NCBI GenBank assembly: GCA_002399025.1
Contig: DHCV01000019.1
Span: 109,082-173,081 of the forward strand
Length of the DNA stretch: 64,000 nucleotides
Source: Bacteroidales bacterium UBA4893
GTDB lineage: Bacteria > Bacteroidota > Bacteroidia > Bacteroidales > P3
Reading direction: 5' to 3'
Shown piece after piece: positions 34,522 to 42,383 of this stretch (position 1 is its first letter; every line of letters begins with the position of its first letter). The notes under the pieces are model-generated. The model made no database searches and was not told the DNA's origin. It was given only the letters and a program-made list of their open reading frames with translations. Position numbers and translations under genes: made by a program.

Positions 34522-35100
34522 ATGACAACAAAAACAAATCAAGTAAAAGAGACAAAGATTACAACAGGTAAGGTTAGATTCTCTTATCTACATGTGTGGG
34601 AACCTTCAGCAATCGAAGGAACAACTGAGGCTAAGTACTCAGCATCCCTGATAATTCCTAAAAGCGACACCGCTACTATTGAGAAGGTTAAAACCGCTAT
34701 CAATAACGCTGTTCTTAACGGTATAGCAGGTAAGTTTGCGGGTAAAAAACCCGCTACGCTTAAGTTACCTCTTAGAGATGGGGATTTAGACCACCCTGAT
34801 GACGAGGCTTACGCTAACAGTTATTTCATTAATGCGAACTGTAAAACCCGCCCTGGAGTCGTAGATATTAATCGTAATCCTATCCTTGACCAGGATGCTG
34901 TATACAGCGGCTGCTATGGAGTTGCCTCAATTACTTTCTATCCATTCAATACGAACGGAAATAAAGGGATTGCTTGCGGACTTAACCACCTTATGAAAAT
35001 AGCTGACGGCGAACCTCTAGGAGGAAGGAGCTCTGCAGAAAGTGATTTTGCAGAAATAGATGTTATGCAATATGTAGAAGACGAGGACATTTTTGGTTAG
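34522..35100 (+). CDS. DUF2815 family single-strand DNA-binding protein
   Basis: A 192-residue protein predicted to coat single-stranded DNA during phage replication. Recognised by GKVRFSYLHVWEPSAIEG, KYSASLIIPKSDTATIEKV, YANSYFINANCKTRPGVVD and the acidic C-terminal tail DVMQYVEDEDIFG. The acidic tail is like that of SSB proteins that recruit partners. It lies directly after the DUF2800 nuclease, the usual order. Confidence 0.88.
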   Translation: MTTKTNQVKETKITTGKVRFSYLHVWEPSAIEGTTEAKYSASLIIPKSDTATIEKVKTAINNAVLNGIAGKFAGKKPATLKLPLRDGDLDHPDDEAYANSYFINANCKTRPGVVDINRNPILDQDAVYSGCYGVASITFYPFNTNGNKGIACGLNHLMKIADGEPLGGRSSAESDFAEIDVMQYVEDEDIFG

Positions 35101-35110
35101 TTATGTCCTT

Positions 35111-35168
35111 AACCCTTGCAGGTTTGCCAATGGTTTGCCAGTGCTCCGTTCAATTCGGGGGAGGGTTC
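35111..35168 (+). ncRNA. tRNA top-half-like element B (acceptor-like stem plus T-arm)
   Basis: AACCCTT (35111-35117) pairs with GAGGGTT (35161-35167; one T-G). Immediately before the 3' strand is a T-arm CTCCG-TTCAATT-CGGGG (35144-35160) with the same loop as element A. A 26-base segment, containing AATGGTT as in element A and a double GTTTGCC, replaces the D and anticodon arms. It begins 10 bp after the DUF2815 stop. A 22-codon reading frame (35103-35171) also covers it. Function unknown. Confidence 0.35.
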
Positions 35169-35221
35169 TAAAACGAAAACGATAATGATAATTAATAAAA
35201 CAACTAAAAACCAATTAGGAA

Positions 35222-35563
35222 ATGGTAGTATATAGAGATTTTGATTTGGCTATGGAGGAAATGGAAAATTACTCTGCCAAGATAAAACAGGATGTGTTCT
35301 TGACGTACATCCCTTATGGAAGGCATCCAAAAAATTTGGAGTTCCAGCTGAGAACTAAGTCAGAAATGGTTAATCCTAAAAAGCCTGTTAATTGCCTTGC
35401 TATATATAGAGTGGGTGAAGGATTGGAGATTGTTAAGGAGATTAACGAGCTTAAGGACTCTAATGACTTTAAACAGGATGCGGTTATATCTTATACCTGT
35501 GGGATGTTTGCTCCTTCCTGGGAGAATAGTGTTGTTGAACTTGGTAAATCAATTGCCTTATGA
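35222..35563 (+). CDS. Hypothetical cargo protein
   Basis: A 113-residue protein of unknown family (motifs VFLTYIPYGRHPKNLEFQL and AVISYTCGMFAPSWENSV). First of three small genes inserted between the single-strand-binding protein and polymerase genes; they are more AT-rich and more host-like than their surroundings, which suggests late acquisition. A 16-codon upstream frame (35185-35235) overlaps its start in another frame. The start at 35222 is preceded by TTAGGA. Confidence 0.55.
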   Translation: MVVYRDFDLAMEEMENYSAKIKQDVFLTYIPYGRHPKNLEFQLRTKSEMVNPKKPVNCLAIYRVGEGLEIVKEINELKDSNDFKQDAVISYTCGMFAPSWENSVVELGKSIAL

Positions 35564-35889
35564 AGAAAAGTATATATATAAGTGGTAAGATTACAGGATG
35601 TGACGAAACTGCCACAAGAGAAAGATTTAAAAAAATTCAAAAGGAATTAGAAGACAAAGGTTATGAAGTTGTTAATCCATTTGATGTGGCAGATGGATTA
35701 CATGATATTCATGAAGGAAACATTGGCTGGGGCAAGGCAATGATTTGTTGTTTGATTTCTCTTAATCATTGTGATGAGATATATATGCTTGACGGATGGG
35801 CTGACTCTCCAGGAGCAAGAATTGAACGAGATTTTGCTTGTCGTTTGGGGTTGAAAATTAGATATGAGGATTTAGAAGCAATTAAATAG
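35560..35889 (+). CDS. DUF4406 protein (nucleoside 2-deoxyribosyltransferase-like)
   Basis: A 109-residue protein with the fold of nucleoside 2-deoxyribosyltransferases. Seen: the N-terminal strand and loop KKSIYISGKITGCDETATRE, VVNPFDVADG, DEIYMLDGWADSPGARIERD and the AxxLGL-type FACRLGLKIRYED end. The family is common in phages, where it may act on nucleotides or ADP-ribose-like molecules; its true substrate is unknown. It overlaps the previous gene by 4 bp. Confidence 0.82.
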   Translation: MKKSIYISGKITGCDETATRERFKKIQKELEDKGYEVVNPFDVADGLHDIHEGNIGWGKAMICCLISLNHCDEIYMLDGWADSPGARIERDFACRLGLKIRYEDLEAIK

Positions 35890-35895
35890 AACACA

Positions 35896-36267
35896 ATGGA
35901 GCCTTACGAATTATATGTTAGTCCTATTATTGAAAGGAAAAAGTTTGTTCCTTTCAATAAAGGGAAAAAATGGGATGACTTTTTGAGCAAAGAAACTCAA
36001 CAAAAAATTCTTAAAAACCTCAAGCGAACAGGAAGACCTGATATTGGAGGGTGGAATAAGAAACCTGTCATTGCCTATTTAAACGGTCAAATTATAGGCT
36101 TTTACTCCAGCTCTTTTGAAGCTGAAAAGAAACTTGGAATATTAGCAAGAAACATAAGAAAGTGCTGCAATGGCGAAAGAAAAACTGCAGGAGGTATTGT
36201 TTGGGAATTTGATACTGTCAAGATGAAATTACAATTAACCGCTGGTAGCGGTCTAAAACAAAAATAA
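35896..36267 (+). CDS. NUMOD1-containing protein, probable remnant or relative of a homing endonuclease
   Basis: A 123-residue protein whose C-terminal half has a NUMOD1-type DNA-binding motif (PVIAYLNGQIIGFYSSSFEA, ARNIRKCCNGERKTAGGIVW). NUMOD1 normally sits beside an HNH or GIY-YIG nuclease domain; none is visible in the N-terminal part (KKWDDFLSKETQQKILKNLK looks like a NUMOD3-like basic helix). It may be a degraded homing nuclease or a stand-alone regulator. Third gene of the small cargo group. Confidence 0.68.
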   Translation: MEPYELYVSPIIERKKFVPFNKGKKWDDFLSKETQQKILKNLKRTGRPDIGGWNKKPVIAYLNGQIIGFYSSSFEAEKKLGILARNIRKCCNGERKTAGGIVWEFDTVKMKLQLTAGSGLKQK

Positions 36268-36290
36268 CCCCCAATAAATAATAACCGAAA

Positions 36291-38228
36291 ATGAATAAAC
36301 TAACCATAGATATAGAAACATACAGCTCGGTAGACTTGACAACAGCGGGGGTTCATAGATATGTGGACTCAGAAGATTTCAAGATATTACTCTTAGCTTT
36401 TGCTGTCAACAATGAGCCTATTAAGATAATAGATTTTGAGCACAGCGGTTCTGGCTTTAATGATTTTATTATTAATTTGCTTACTTCTCCTTATTATCTT
36501 AAGACTTCTTGGAATGCGGTATTTGAGATTACTTGCCTTAACAAGTTCTTCGATTTAAACCTTGATGTAATGCAGTGGGAGTGTGACATGGTTAAGGCGG
36601 CAATGTGCGGTCTTCCTCTATCACTTTCTCAATGTGCTGAGGTATTAGGTGTTGAGCAACAAAAGATGAAGGCGGGAAAGAGCTTAATTGAAGAGTTCTG
36701 TAAACCCAAGAAGAAAAACCAAAGAGCCTTATTTGACCAAGATAAATGGGAACTCTTCAAGGATTACTGCAAACAGGATGTAGAGGTAGAGAGGGCAATA
36801 AGTAATAAGTTATCTTATTACTCTATACCTCAAAGTGAGAGAGAACTATTTGCCCTGGACTATAAGATTAACGCCATGGGGGTTATGCTCGATATGGATT
36901 TAGTTAACTCTGCAGTACTACTCGATGAATGCAATACTGAGACTCTTATGCAAGAGGCTAGAGAGCTTACAGGATTAAGTAACCCAAACTCTCCTACAGC
37001 TCTTAAAAATTGGCTAGCTACTCAAGGAATTAAAGCCTCCTCGCTTACTAAGTCAATTGTTAGTGAACTTAAAGGAGAGATAAATAATGAGAAAGTATTG
37101 CGAGTTCTTACACTTAGGCAAGAATTAGCGAAAACCTCAACTGCTAAGTACAAGGCTATGCAAGAGAGTGTATGTAGCGACAATAGGGTTAAAGGGCTAA
37201 CGCAATTCTATGGCACACGTACTGGCCGCTGGGCCGGTCGCCTCATCCAGGTGCAGAACCTTCCCCAAAATCATTTGAACGACTTAACTAATGCGAGAGA
37301 TATTACTAAGTTAGAAGATAGCGAACTTATGGAGCTATGCTATTCAGAACCTATCCCATTTATCTTATCTCAATTAATACGTACTGCTATTATAGCTCCT
37401 AAGGATAAGACGTTCGTTATTGCTGACTTCTCTGCAATCGAGGCGAGGGTTATTGCCTGGCTTGCTGGTGAGCAGTGGAGATTAGACGTATTCCGTTCTC
37501 ACGGCAAAATATACGAAGCCTCAGCAGCTGCAATGTTCGGTATCCCTATCGACTCTATTACTAAGGGCTCTGATTACAGGGCAAAGGGTAAGATTGCTGA
37601 ATTAGCTTTAGGTTACCAGGGAGGTGTTGGAGCTCTTAAGGCCTTCGGTGCTGATAAAATGGGAATAGCTGAAAGCGAACTTGAGGACATAGTATATAGG
37701 TGGCGAGCCAAAAGCCCTAATATCGTTCTGCTTTGGAATAGAATTGAAACCATGGTTACTAAGGCTATTCTTAGCCCTGGTATTATGCATACCTATAATG
37801 AAGTGCTATTTGCTACCTACTCAAAGAAAGATAAGAGCTTATCTATTATACTGCCTTCCGGTCGTAGCCTTCAATACTATAACCCTGCTGTTAGCACTTA
37901 CAGAGGTAAAAACTCAATAACTTACGAGGGGCTAAACCAAACCACTCGTAAATGGGAAACAGTTGAAACTTACGGAGGGAAATTAACCGAGAATGTTATT
38001 CAAGCTATTGCAAGAGATTGCTTGGCAGACACTATGCTAAGAATTAGTAAGGCTGGGTATAACATCGTAATGCACGTCCACGACGAGGTGGTGGTTGAAG
38101 TTGAAGAGAGTAAGAGCGAGCTAGCTATGGAAGAGGTATTGGATATTATGAAGGTTTCTCTTGAATGGTGTGAAGACTTACCACTTAAGGGCGATGCTTT
38201 TATCGCCGAGTATTATAAGAAGGATTAA
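36291..38228 (+). CDS. Phage family-A DNA polymerase with 3'-5' exonuclease domain
   Basis: A 645-residue replicative polymerase. Exonuclease motif I is at the N-terminus (LTIDIETYSSVDL, Asp7/Glu9), with the exonuclease domain to about residue 175. Polymerase motifs: TGRWAGRLIQVQNLPQN, motif A VIADFSAIEARVIAWL (about 377-392), motif B in YRAKGKIAELALGYQGG (about 428-444) and motif C MHVHDEVVVEVE (about 593-604). All catalytic acids are present. Neighbours (DUF2800, DUF2815, VirE-like primase-helicase) complete a self-contained replication set. Confidence 0.95.
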   Translation: MNKLTIDIETYSSVDLTTAGVHRYVDSEDFKILLLAFAVNNEPIKIIDFEHSGSGFNDFIINLLTSPYYLKTSWNAVFEITCLNKFFDLNLDVMQWECDMVKAAMCGLPLSLSQCAEVLGVEQQKMKAGKSLIEEFCKPKKKNQRALFDQDKWELFKDYCKQDVEVERAISNKLSYYSIPQSERELFALDYKINAMGVMLDMDLVNSAVLLDECNTETLMQEARELTGLSNPNSPTALKNWLATQGIKASSLTKSIVSELKGEINNEKVLRVLTLRQELAKTSTAKYKAMQESVCSDNRVKGLTQFYGTRTGRWAGRLIQVQNLPQNHLNDLTNARDITKLEDSELMELCYSEPIPFILSQLIRTAIIAPKDKTFVIADFSAIEARVIAWLAGEQWRLDVFRSHGKIYEASAAAMFGIPIDSITKGSDYRAKGKIAELALGYQGGVGALKAFGADKMGIAESELEDIVYRWRAKSPNIVLLWNRIETMVTKAILSPGIMHTYNEVLFATYSKKDKSLSIILPSGRSLQYYNPAVSTYRGKNSITYEGLNQTTRKWETVETYGGKLTENVIQAIARDCLADTMLRISKAGYNIVMHVHDEVVVEVEESKSELAMEEVLDIMKVSLEWCEDLPLKGDAFIAEYYKKD

Positions 38229-38243
38229 TAAACAAATAAGATT

Positions 38244-38480
38244 ATGTACATAGAAGTAGAAGTAGAGTTGGACGAGTTTTACGAACAACTAGGCCACAAA
38301 GAAAGATTAGAATTAGCTGAAATGCTAAGTGAAGATAACCTTGCCATCGAAACGCCATTATGCCAAAATGGGGGTGACGTTGACTGGCATAGATCATTGA
38401 AGGTACTAGCCCATAATAGAAACTCCCTTTCTTTAGAGGAGGAAAACATTATCAGCAAAATTGCCAGCAGATTCATTTAA
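38244..38480 (+). CDS. Small phage protein of unknown function
   Basis: A 78-residue acidic protein (YIEVEVELDEFYEQL, RLELAEMLSEDNLAIE) with no recognised family; it starts 15 bp after the polymerase gene. Codon use matches the replication genes, which supports its being real. Confidence 0.6.
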   Translation: MYIEVEVELDEFYEQLGHKERLELAEMLSEDNLAIETPLCQNGGDVDWHRSLKVLAHNRNSLSLEEENIISKIASRFI

Positions 38481-38543
38481 TGATTTAAGCCTTATGTGTA
38501 CGTGTACGATTTTGAACTTATAGAATTATAGGAGAATTATGCT

Positions 38544-38915
38544 ATGGAAATAAAACCACTTGGAACTGAGGCTCAAATTCTGATCCTAAAAAAGGCAGAG
38601 GATTTTTTGCGGTATGATAATCATCGTTGGGGAATTATTGGATTTGGTATATCTGGTTTGTGTGAGCAAACACAGAAGGCCTTTAAATATTATAATATGG
38701 AGATTCCTTCTATACCAACGATAAAAGAATACATTCCTATATTTACTTATGAGAATGCTTGTAAGTATTCAGAAAATACCATAACTGGTGATTATTGGTG
38801 GCCAAGAAATGACTACATAAATAGATTGGCATTCCTTGATTGGATGATTTCAGAACTTGAAAAACAATTAAAAGATAATGGCGGAATGCTAAGAGAAACC
38901 TTAACAATTAAATAA
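38544..38915 (+). CDS. Hypothetical protein, probably acquired cargo
   Basis: A 123-residue protein of unknown family, rich in aromatics (WWPRNDYINRLAFLDWMISE). Its AT-rich, host-like base use differs from its neighbours. It is preceded by a Shine-Dalgarno-like AGGAG at 38531-38535 and the GCT-ATG context seen at several phage starts. A link to defence or counter-defence is possible but not shown. Confidence 0.5.
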   Translation: MEIKPLGTEAQILILKKAEDFLRYDNHRWGIIGFGISGLCEQTQKAFKYYNMEIPSIPTIKEYIPIFTYENACKYSENTITGDYWWPRNDYINRLAFLDWMISELEKQLKDNGGMLRETLTIK

Positions 38916-38918
38916 GCT

Positions 38919-39308
38919 ATGTCACAAACAGCACTAAACACCCAAATAGGAGGTAGCCATTATAAGAACATGGCTACCCAACCTGTAGAACTTATAGCTA
39001 TGCTAAAGCTTGATTTTATACAAGGCTCAATCGTTAAGTATATATCAAGAGATAAAGAGGGTAAGAGATTACAAGACCTTCAGAAGGCTAAACATTTCTG
39101 TGAGCTCGGTATTATTTACGGAGGATTTGAGAAACAAGTCAATATAAGCTCTGTTAAGTGTGCCTCTCTTAGTGATCACATCAGGAATTACGTCCATTCT
39201 AATAACCTACACGCTAACTCTTACGATGTTATTCTCTTTGTCGCTCACAACGATTATAAGAAGGCGGCTATCATTATAAATAACCTAATAGAAGAACTAT
39301 CCAATTAA
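38919..39308 (+). CDS. DUF3310 family protein (SaV-like nucleotide kinase family)
   Basis: A 129-residue protein with the DUF3310 signature: NTQIGGSHYKNMATQPVELI, then FIQGSIVKYISRDKEGKRLQ and DLQKAKHFCELGI. Family members are found in many phages and have been linked to nucleotide metabolism, but the reaction is not settled. The C-terminal 60 residues are specific to this protein. It lies 3 bp after the previous gene and 4 bp before the primase-helicase. Confidence 0.85.
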   Translation: MSQTALNTQIGGSHYKNMATQPVELIAMLKLDFIQGSIVKYISRDKEGKRLQDLQKAKHFCELGIIYGGFEKQVNISSVKCASLSDHIRNYVHSNNLHANSYDVILFVAHNDYKKAAIIINNLIEELSN

Positions 39309-39312
39309 TTAT

Positions 39313-41730
39313 ATGAACGAAATTAAACTAACTAATGACGGCGAGATTGACCTTGCCACAGGACGAAGTAGAAAGGAAGTTACTTGGAAGAACAAGACTA
39401 TCCTATGGTCAGAGTTCGTAAAGAAGGTATCTACTCCTTACCATACTGACGAAACATACAAAGAATACATATCCGCTAAGAAGGAGTACCAGGATAACAA
39501 AAAAGATGTTGGAGGCTATGTTGGGGGTTACCTCAACAATGGTAGGCGTAAGACTGACACGGTGTTACATCGTAGCCTTATAACTTTAGACATGGACTTT
39601 GGCAATATGCAAGCTTGGGAAGATTGGAAGCTCTTATACGGCTATGCTTGCTGTGCTTACTCAACGCATAAGCATACGATTGAGAAGCCGAGATTAAGAA
39701 TTGTATTACCTCTCAGCCGTCCTGTTAGTAGAGAGGAGTATGAACCTATCGCTCGACACGTTGCTGACCAGTTCGGCATTGAGCTATTCGACGAAACTAC
39801 TTATGAAGCTGCAAGACTTATGTATTGGCAAAGCACTTCTAAGGATGCTCCGTATTTCTTCGACTACTGCGACGGCTCTTGGATTGACGCTGATGAGATA
39901 CTGGGCTCTTACCATGATTGGACTGATAGTTCTTCCTGGAAGGTATCTGATAAGGTTGATAAGATAGTACGCCAACAGATTAAGAAGCAAGAAGACCCCA
40001 CCGAGAAAGAGGGTGTTGTAGGTGCGTTCTGCCGCACGTATGACATTCACGTGGCTATAGAGAAGTTCTTAAGCGATGAGTACGTGGCTTGCGACATTCC
40101 TAACAGATACACTTATCTTAAAGGTTCTACGAGTGCGGGTATGGTCGTTTATGATGACAAGTTCGCTTACTCTCATCACGGCACTGACCCAACGGGCGGT
40201 AAGCTGTGTAATGCTTTCGACCTTGTACGCATTCATAAGTTCATATTAAAGGATGAAGAGGCAAAGGAAGGCACTCCTATCAATAAACTCCCAAGTACTT
40301 TAGCTATGCTCGACTTCGCTACTGCTGATAGCGATGTTAAGCTTACGCTAGCCAGGGAGAGGGTTGAAGGGGCTAAATCCGATTTTGTAGATTATAATGA
40401 AACAGAGGAGGAAGGGGAAGAAAAAGGGGCAGAGAATAGCGATTGGATGGCTGAATTAGATGTAGACCGAAAGGGCAATATTATGGCGTCGGCTAAGAAT
40501 TGCGAACTGATAATGTATAATGACAAGCATTTCAAAGGTGCTTTTAGGCTCAACTGCTTGAGGTTAGCTGTTGAAGTGACTAAGCAGTTGCCTTGGAGAA
40601 AGAAAGGCGACTTCACTATGTGGAGAGACTCGGATGAGGCTAACATGCGATTCTACTTTGACCGAGAATACGGCATTACAAGTAAGGGCTTAATCAACGA
40701 CGCCCTTATGATACTCTTCGATAAGTGCCAATACCACCCGGTTAAAGAATATTTAGAATCCTTACCTAAATGGGATGGTGTGGAGAGAATTAAAGACATC
40801 TTACCTTGCTTCCTAGGAGTAGAGGATAACGAGTACACTCGTAAGGCGTTTAGAATGGCTCTTACCGCTTGCGTTGCTCGCATCTATGAGCCGGGTAAGA
40901 AGTATGATTATGTGCTTACTCTAGTAGGTAAAGAAGGCACCGGAAAGTCTACCATTTTCAATAAGCTTGGCGGCGAGTGGTTTTCCGATAACTTCGAGTC
41001 GCCGTCGGGTAAAGAGGGCAAAGAGCAGGTAATAGGTGTTTGGATTATGGAGATATCGGAACTTGCGGGTATGTACAAGGCAGACCTTGAAAGGATAAAG
41101 AGTTACATCACTACCAGGACCGACCGGTTCCGTCCAGCTTATGGTAAGAATGTTATTGAAGCCCCAAGGCAATGCGTCTTCTTTGCAACTACTAATAATG
41201 TGGATTTTCTCAGAGGTAATACAGGTAACAGACGTTTCCTACCTGTAAGTGTAAGACCTGAATTCATTAAAGAGAAAGTATTCTCAGGCTTCACAGAAGA
41301 GCTCAGAGGGCAAGTGTGGTCAGAGGCATTACACTATTATAAGAAGGGGGAGGAGCTGTGGTTAGGAGATGAGATTGAGCAGATAGCGAGAGAGCTTCAA
41401 GAGCTACATAGAGAGGCCGACCCTTGGGAAGACTTAATTAATAGGTTCATTGATACTCTATGGGTGGAGAATTGGGAAGATTTAGATGTGAGGACGAGAT
41501 ATAATTACTTCGCTTATCCCGACGACATTCAAGCAGAGGGAAAGGTACTCAGAGAGAAGTTCTCAGTGGAGCAAATTTGGAAAGAAGCATTAGGAGGTTT
41601 GGAGGATAAACTTGATACTTCTAATTCTCGACGCATAAGGGAAATTATGCGAAAAAGAAAGGATTTCGAGGAGAAATTAGTAAAAGTCGACGGCAAAGTT
41701 TCGAGGGGGTTTTACAGGGTTTACAGGTAA
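39313..41730 (+). CDS. VirE-like primase-helicase
   Basis: An 805-residue replication protein. The N-terminal region (about 40-200) looks like an archaeo-eukaryotic-type primase: LITLDMDFGNMQAWEDW (acidic pair), CCAYSTHKHTIEKPRLRIVL and YEAARLMYWQST. The C-terminal region (about 470-700) is the VirE (PF05272-type) SF3-like ATPase: LTLVGKEGTGKSTIFNKLGG (Walker A), WIMEISELAGMYKADLERI (Walker B and following), and FATTNNVDFLRGNTGNRRFL (sensor-like). It probably opens and primes the origin; the iteron array begins 13 bp after its stop. Confidence 0.9.
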   Translation: MNEIKLTNDGEIDLATGRSRKEVTWKNKTILWSEFVKKVSTPYHTDETYKEYISAKKEYQDNKKDVGGYVGGYLNNGRRKTDTVLHRSLITLDMDFGNMQAWEDWKLLYGYACCAYSTHKHTIEKPRLRIVLPLSRPVSREEYEPIARHVADQFGIELFDETTYEAARLMYWQSTSKDAPYFFDYCDGSWIDADEILGSYHDWTDSSSWKVSDKVDKIVRQQIKKQEDPTEKEGVVGAFCRTYDIHVAIEKFLSDEYVACDIPNRYTYLKGSTSAGMVVYDDKFAYSHHGTDPTGGKLCNAFDLVRIHKFILKDEEAKEGTPINKLPSTLAMLDFATADSDVKLTLARERVEGAKSDFVDYNETEEEGEEKGAENSDWMAELDVDRKGNIMASAKNCELIMYNDKHFKGAFRLNCLRLAVEVTKQLPWRKKGDFTMWRDSDEANMRFYFDREYGITSKGLINDALMILFDKCQYHPVKEYLESLPKWDGVERIKDILPCFLGVEDNEYTRKAFRMALTACVARIYEPGKKYDYVLTLVGKEGTGKSTIFNKLGGEWFSDNFESPSGKEGKEQVIGVWIMEISELAGMYKADLERIKSYITTRTDRFRPAYGKNVIEAPRQCVFFATTNNVDFLRGNTGNRRFLPVSVRPEFIKEKVFSGFTEELRGQVWSEALHYYKKGEELWLGDEIEQIARELQELHREADPWEDLINRFIDTLWVENWEDLDVRTRYNYFAYPDDIQAEGKVLREKFSVEQIWKEALGGLEDKLDTSNSRRIREIMRKRKDFEEKLVKVDGKVSRGFYRVYR

Positions 41731-41743
41731 AAGGCAATAAAAA

Positions 41744-42063
41744 GGTAACATTTAAGAATAAAACTGGTAACATTTGTCCCAAAATAGTAGGTTTTTAAGG
41801 GGATTTTAACAATTAAAGGTGACTAAGAGTTTTTGAAATGTTACCGCAAAGAAGTAAAAAGGTAACAAAGTAACAAAAAAGTAACAAAAAATAAGGTAAA
41901 ATGTTACCGTATAAAAAACTAAAAACCATGTAATTAAAATGGAAAGTAACAAAGTAACAAAAAAATCAATTAAAACTATTTATTTTAAATTAGAGAGTAA
42001 ATTATATATATATTCTCTCTAATTATATATATGCCATATAAGGGATTTATGTTACTTGTTACC
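41744..42063. other. Candidate phage replication origin: GTAACA iterons with AT-rich hairpin
   Basis: This 358-bp gap without a gene holds 11 copies of (A/G)GTAACA. Seven are direct (starts 41744, 41766, 41861, 41869, 41880, 41945, 41953) and four inverted (41839, 41902, 42050, 42057). Near the right end an AT-rich stretch is framed by a perfect 10-bp inverted repeat AATTAGAGAG (41988-41997) with CTCTCTAATT (42015-42024). Iterons beside an easily melted AT region, within the replication module, are the classic layout of an origin. Confidence 0.65.
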
Positions 42064-42089
42064 AATTAAAATTAGGTTAATTTTATATA

Positions 42090-42383
42090 ATGGATAATAC
42101 AAGCGAAAAATATTTGGAGAAAAAACTAAGGGATGAGGTTAGGAAAATGGGCGGGATGGCTATCAAATTCACCTCTCCGTACTTCACGGGAATGCCTGAT
42201 AGGATGGTACTAATGCCAGGGGGTAAAATATGGTTTGTGGAAGTAAAGTCCACCGGTAAGAAGTTAAAGGATATTCAAATGGCTCAAGCCAATCGACTAC
42301 GAGATATGGGTTTCGAAATGGGGGTTATTGATAGCAAAACAGCATTAATTAATTTCATTAAGGAGGTGCAAAGTGATTTATAA
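42090..42383 (+). CDS. VRR-NUC domain nuclease
   Basis: A 97-residue stand-alone VRR-NUC protein, a PD-(D/E)XK branch thought to cut branched DNA structures. Seen: KLRDEVRKMGGMAIKF, GMPDRMVLMPGGKIWFVEVK (catalytic D and E-V-K) and the AQANRLRDMGFEMGVI helix. It overlaps the following SNF2 helicase gene by 11 bp, as is common in phages with this module. Confidence 0.92.
   Translation: MDNTSEKYLEKKLRDEVRKMGGMAIKFTSPYFTGMPDRMVLMPGGKIWFVEVKSTGKKLKDIQMAQANRLRDMGFEMGVIDSKTALINFIKEVQSDL
42361..42366 (+). promoter_or_regulatory. Shine-Dalgarno sequence deciding a GTG start
   Basis: AGGAGG lies 6 bp before the GTG at 42373. Such a clear site is rare here, where most genes have A-rich leaders, and it supports the GTG start inside the upstream gene. 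Confidence 0.8.

Noticed and set aside
35103..35171. 22-codon frame after the DUF2815 gene as a small protein
   Set aside because: It coincides with tRNA-like element B, has no leader of the phage type and no recognisable product; recorded only as a possibility.
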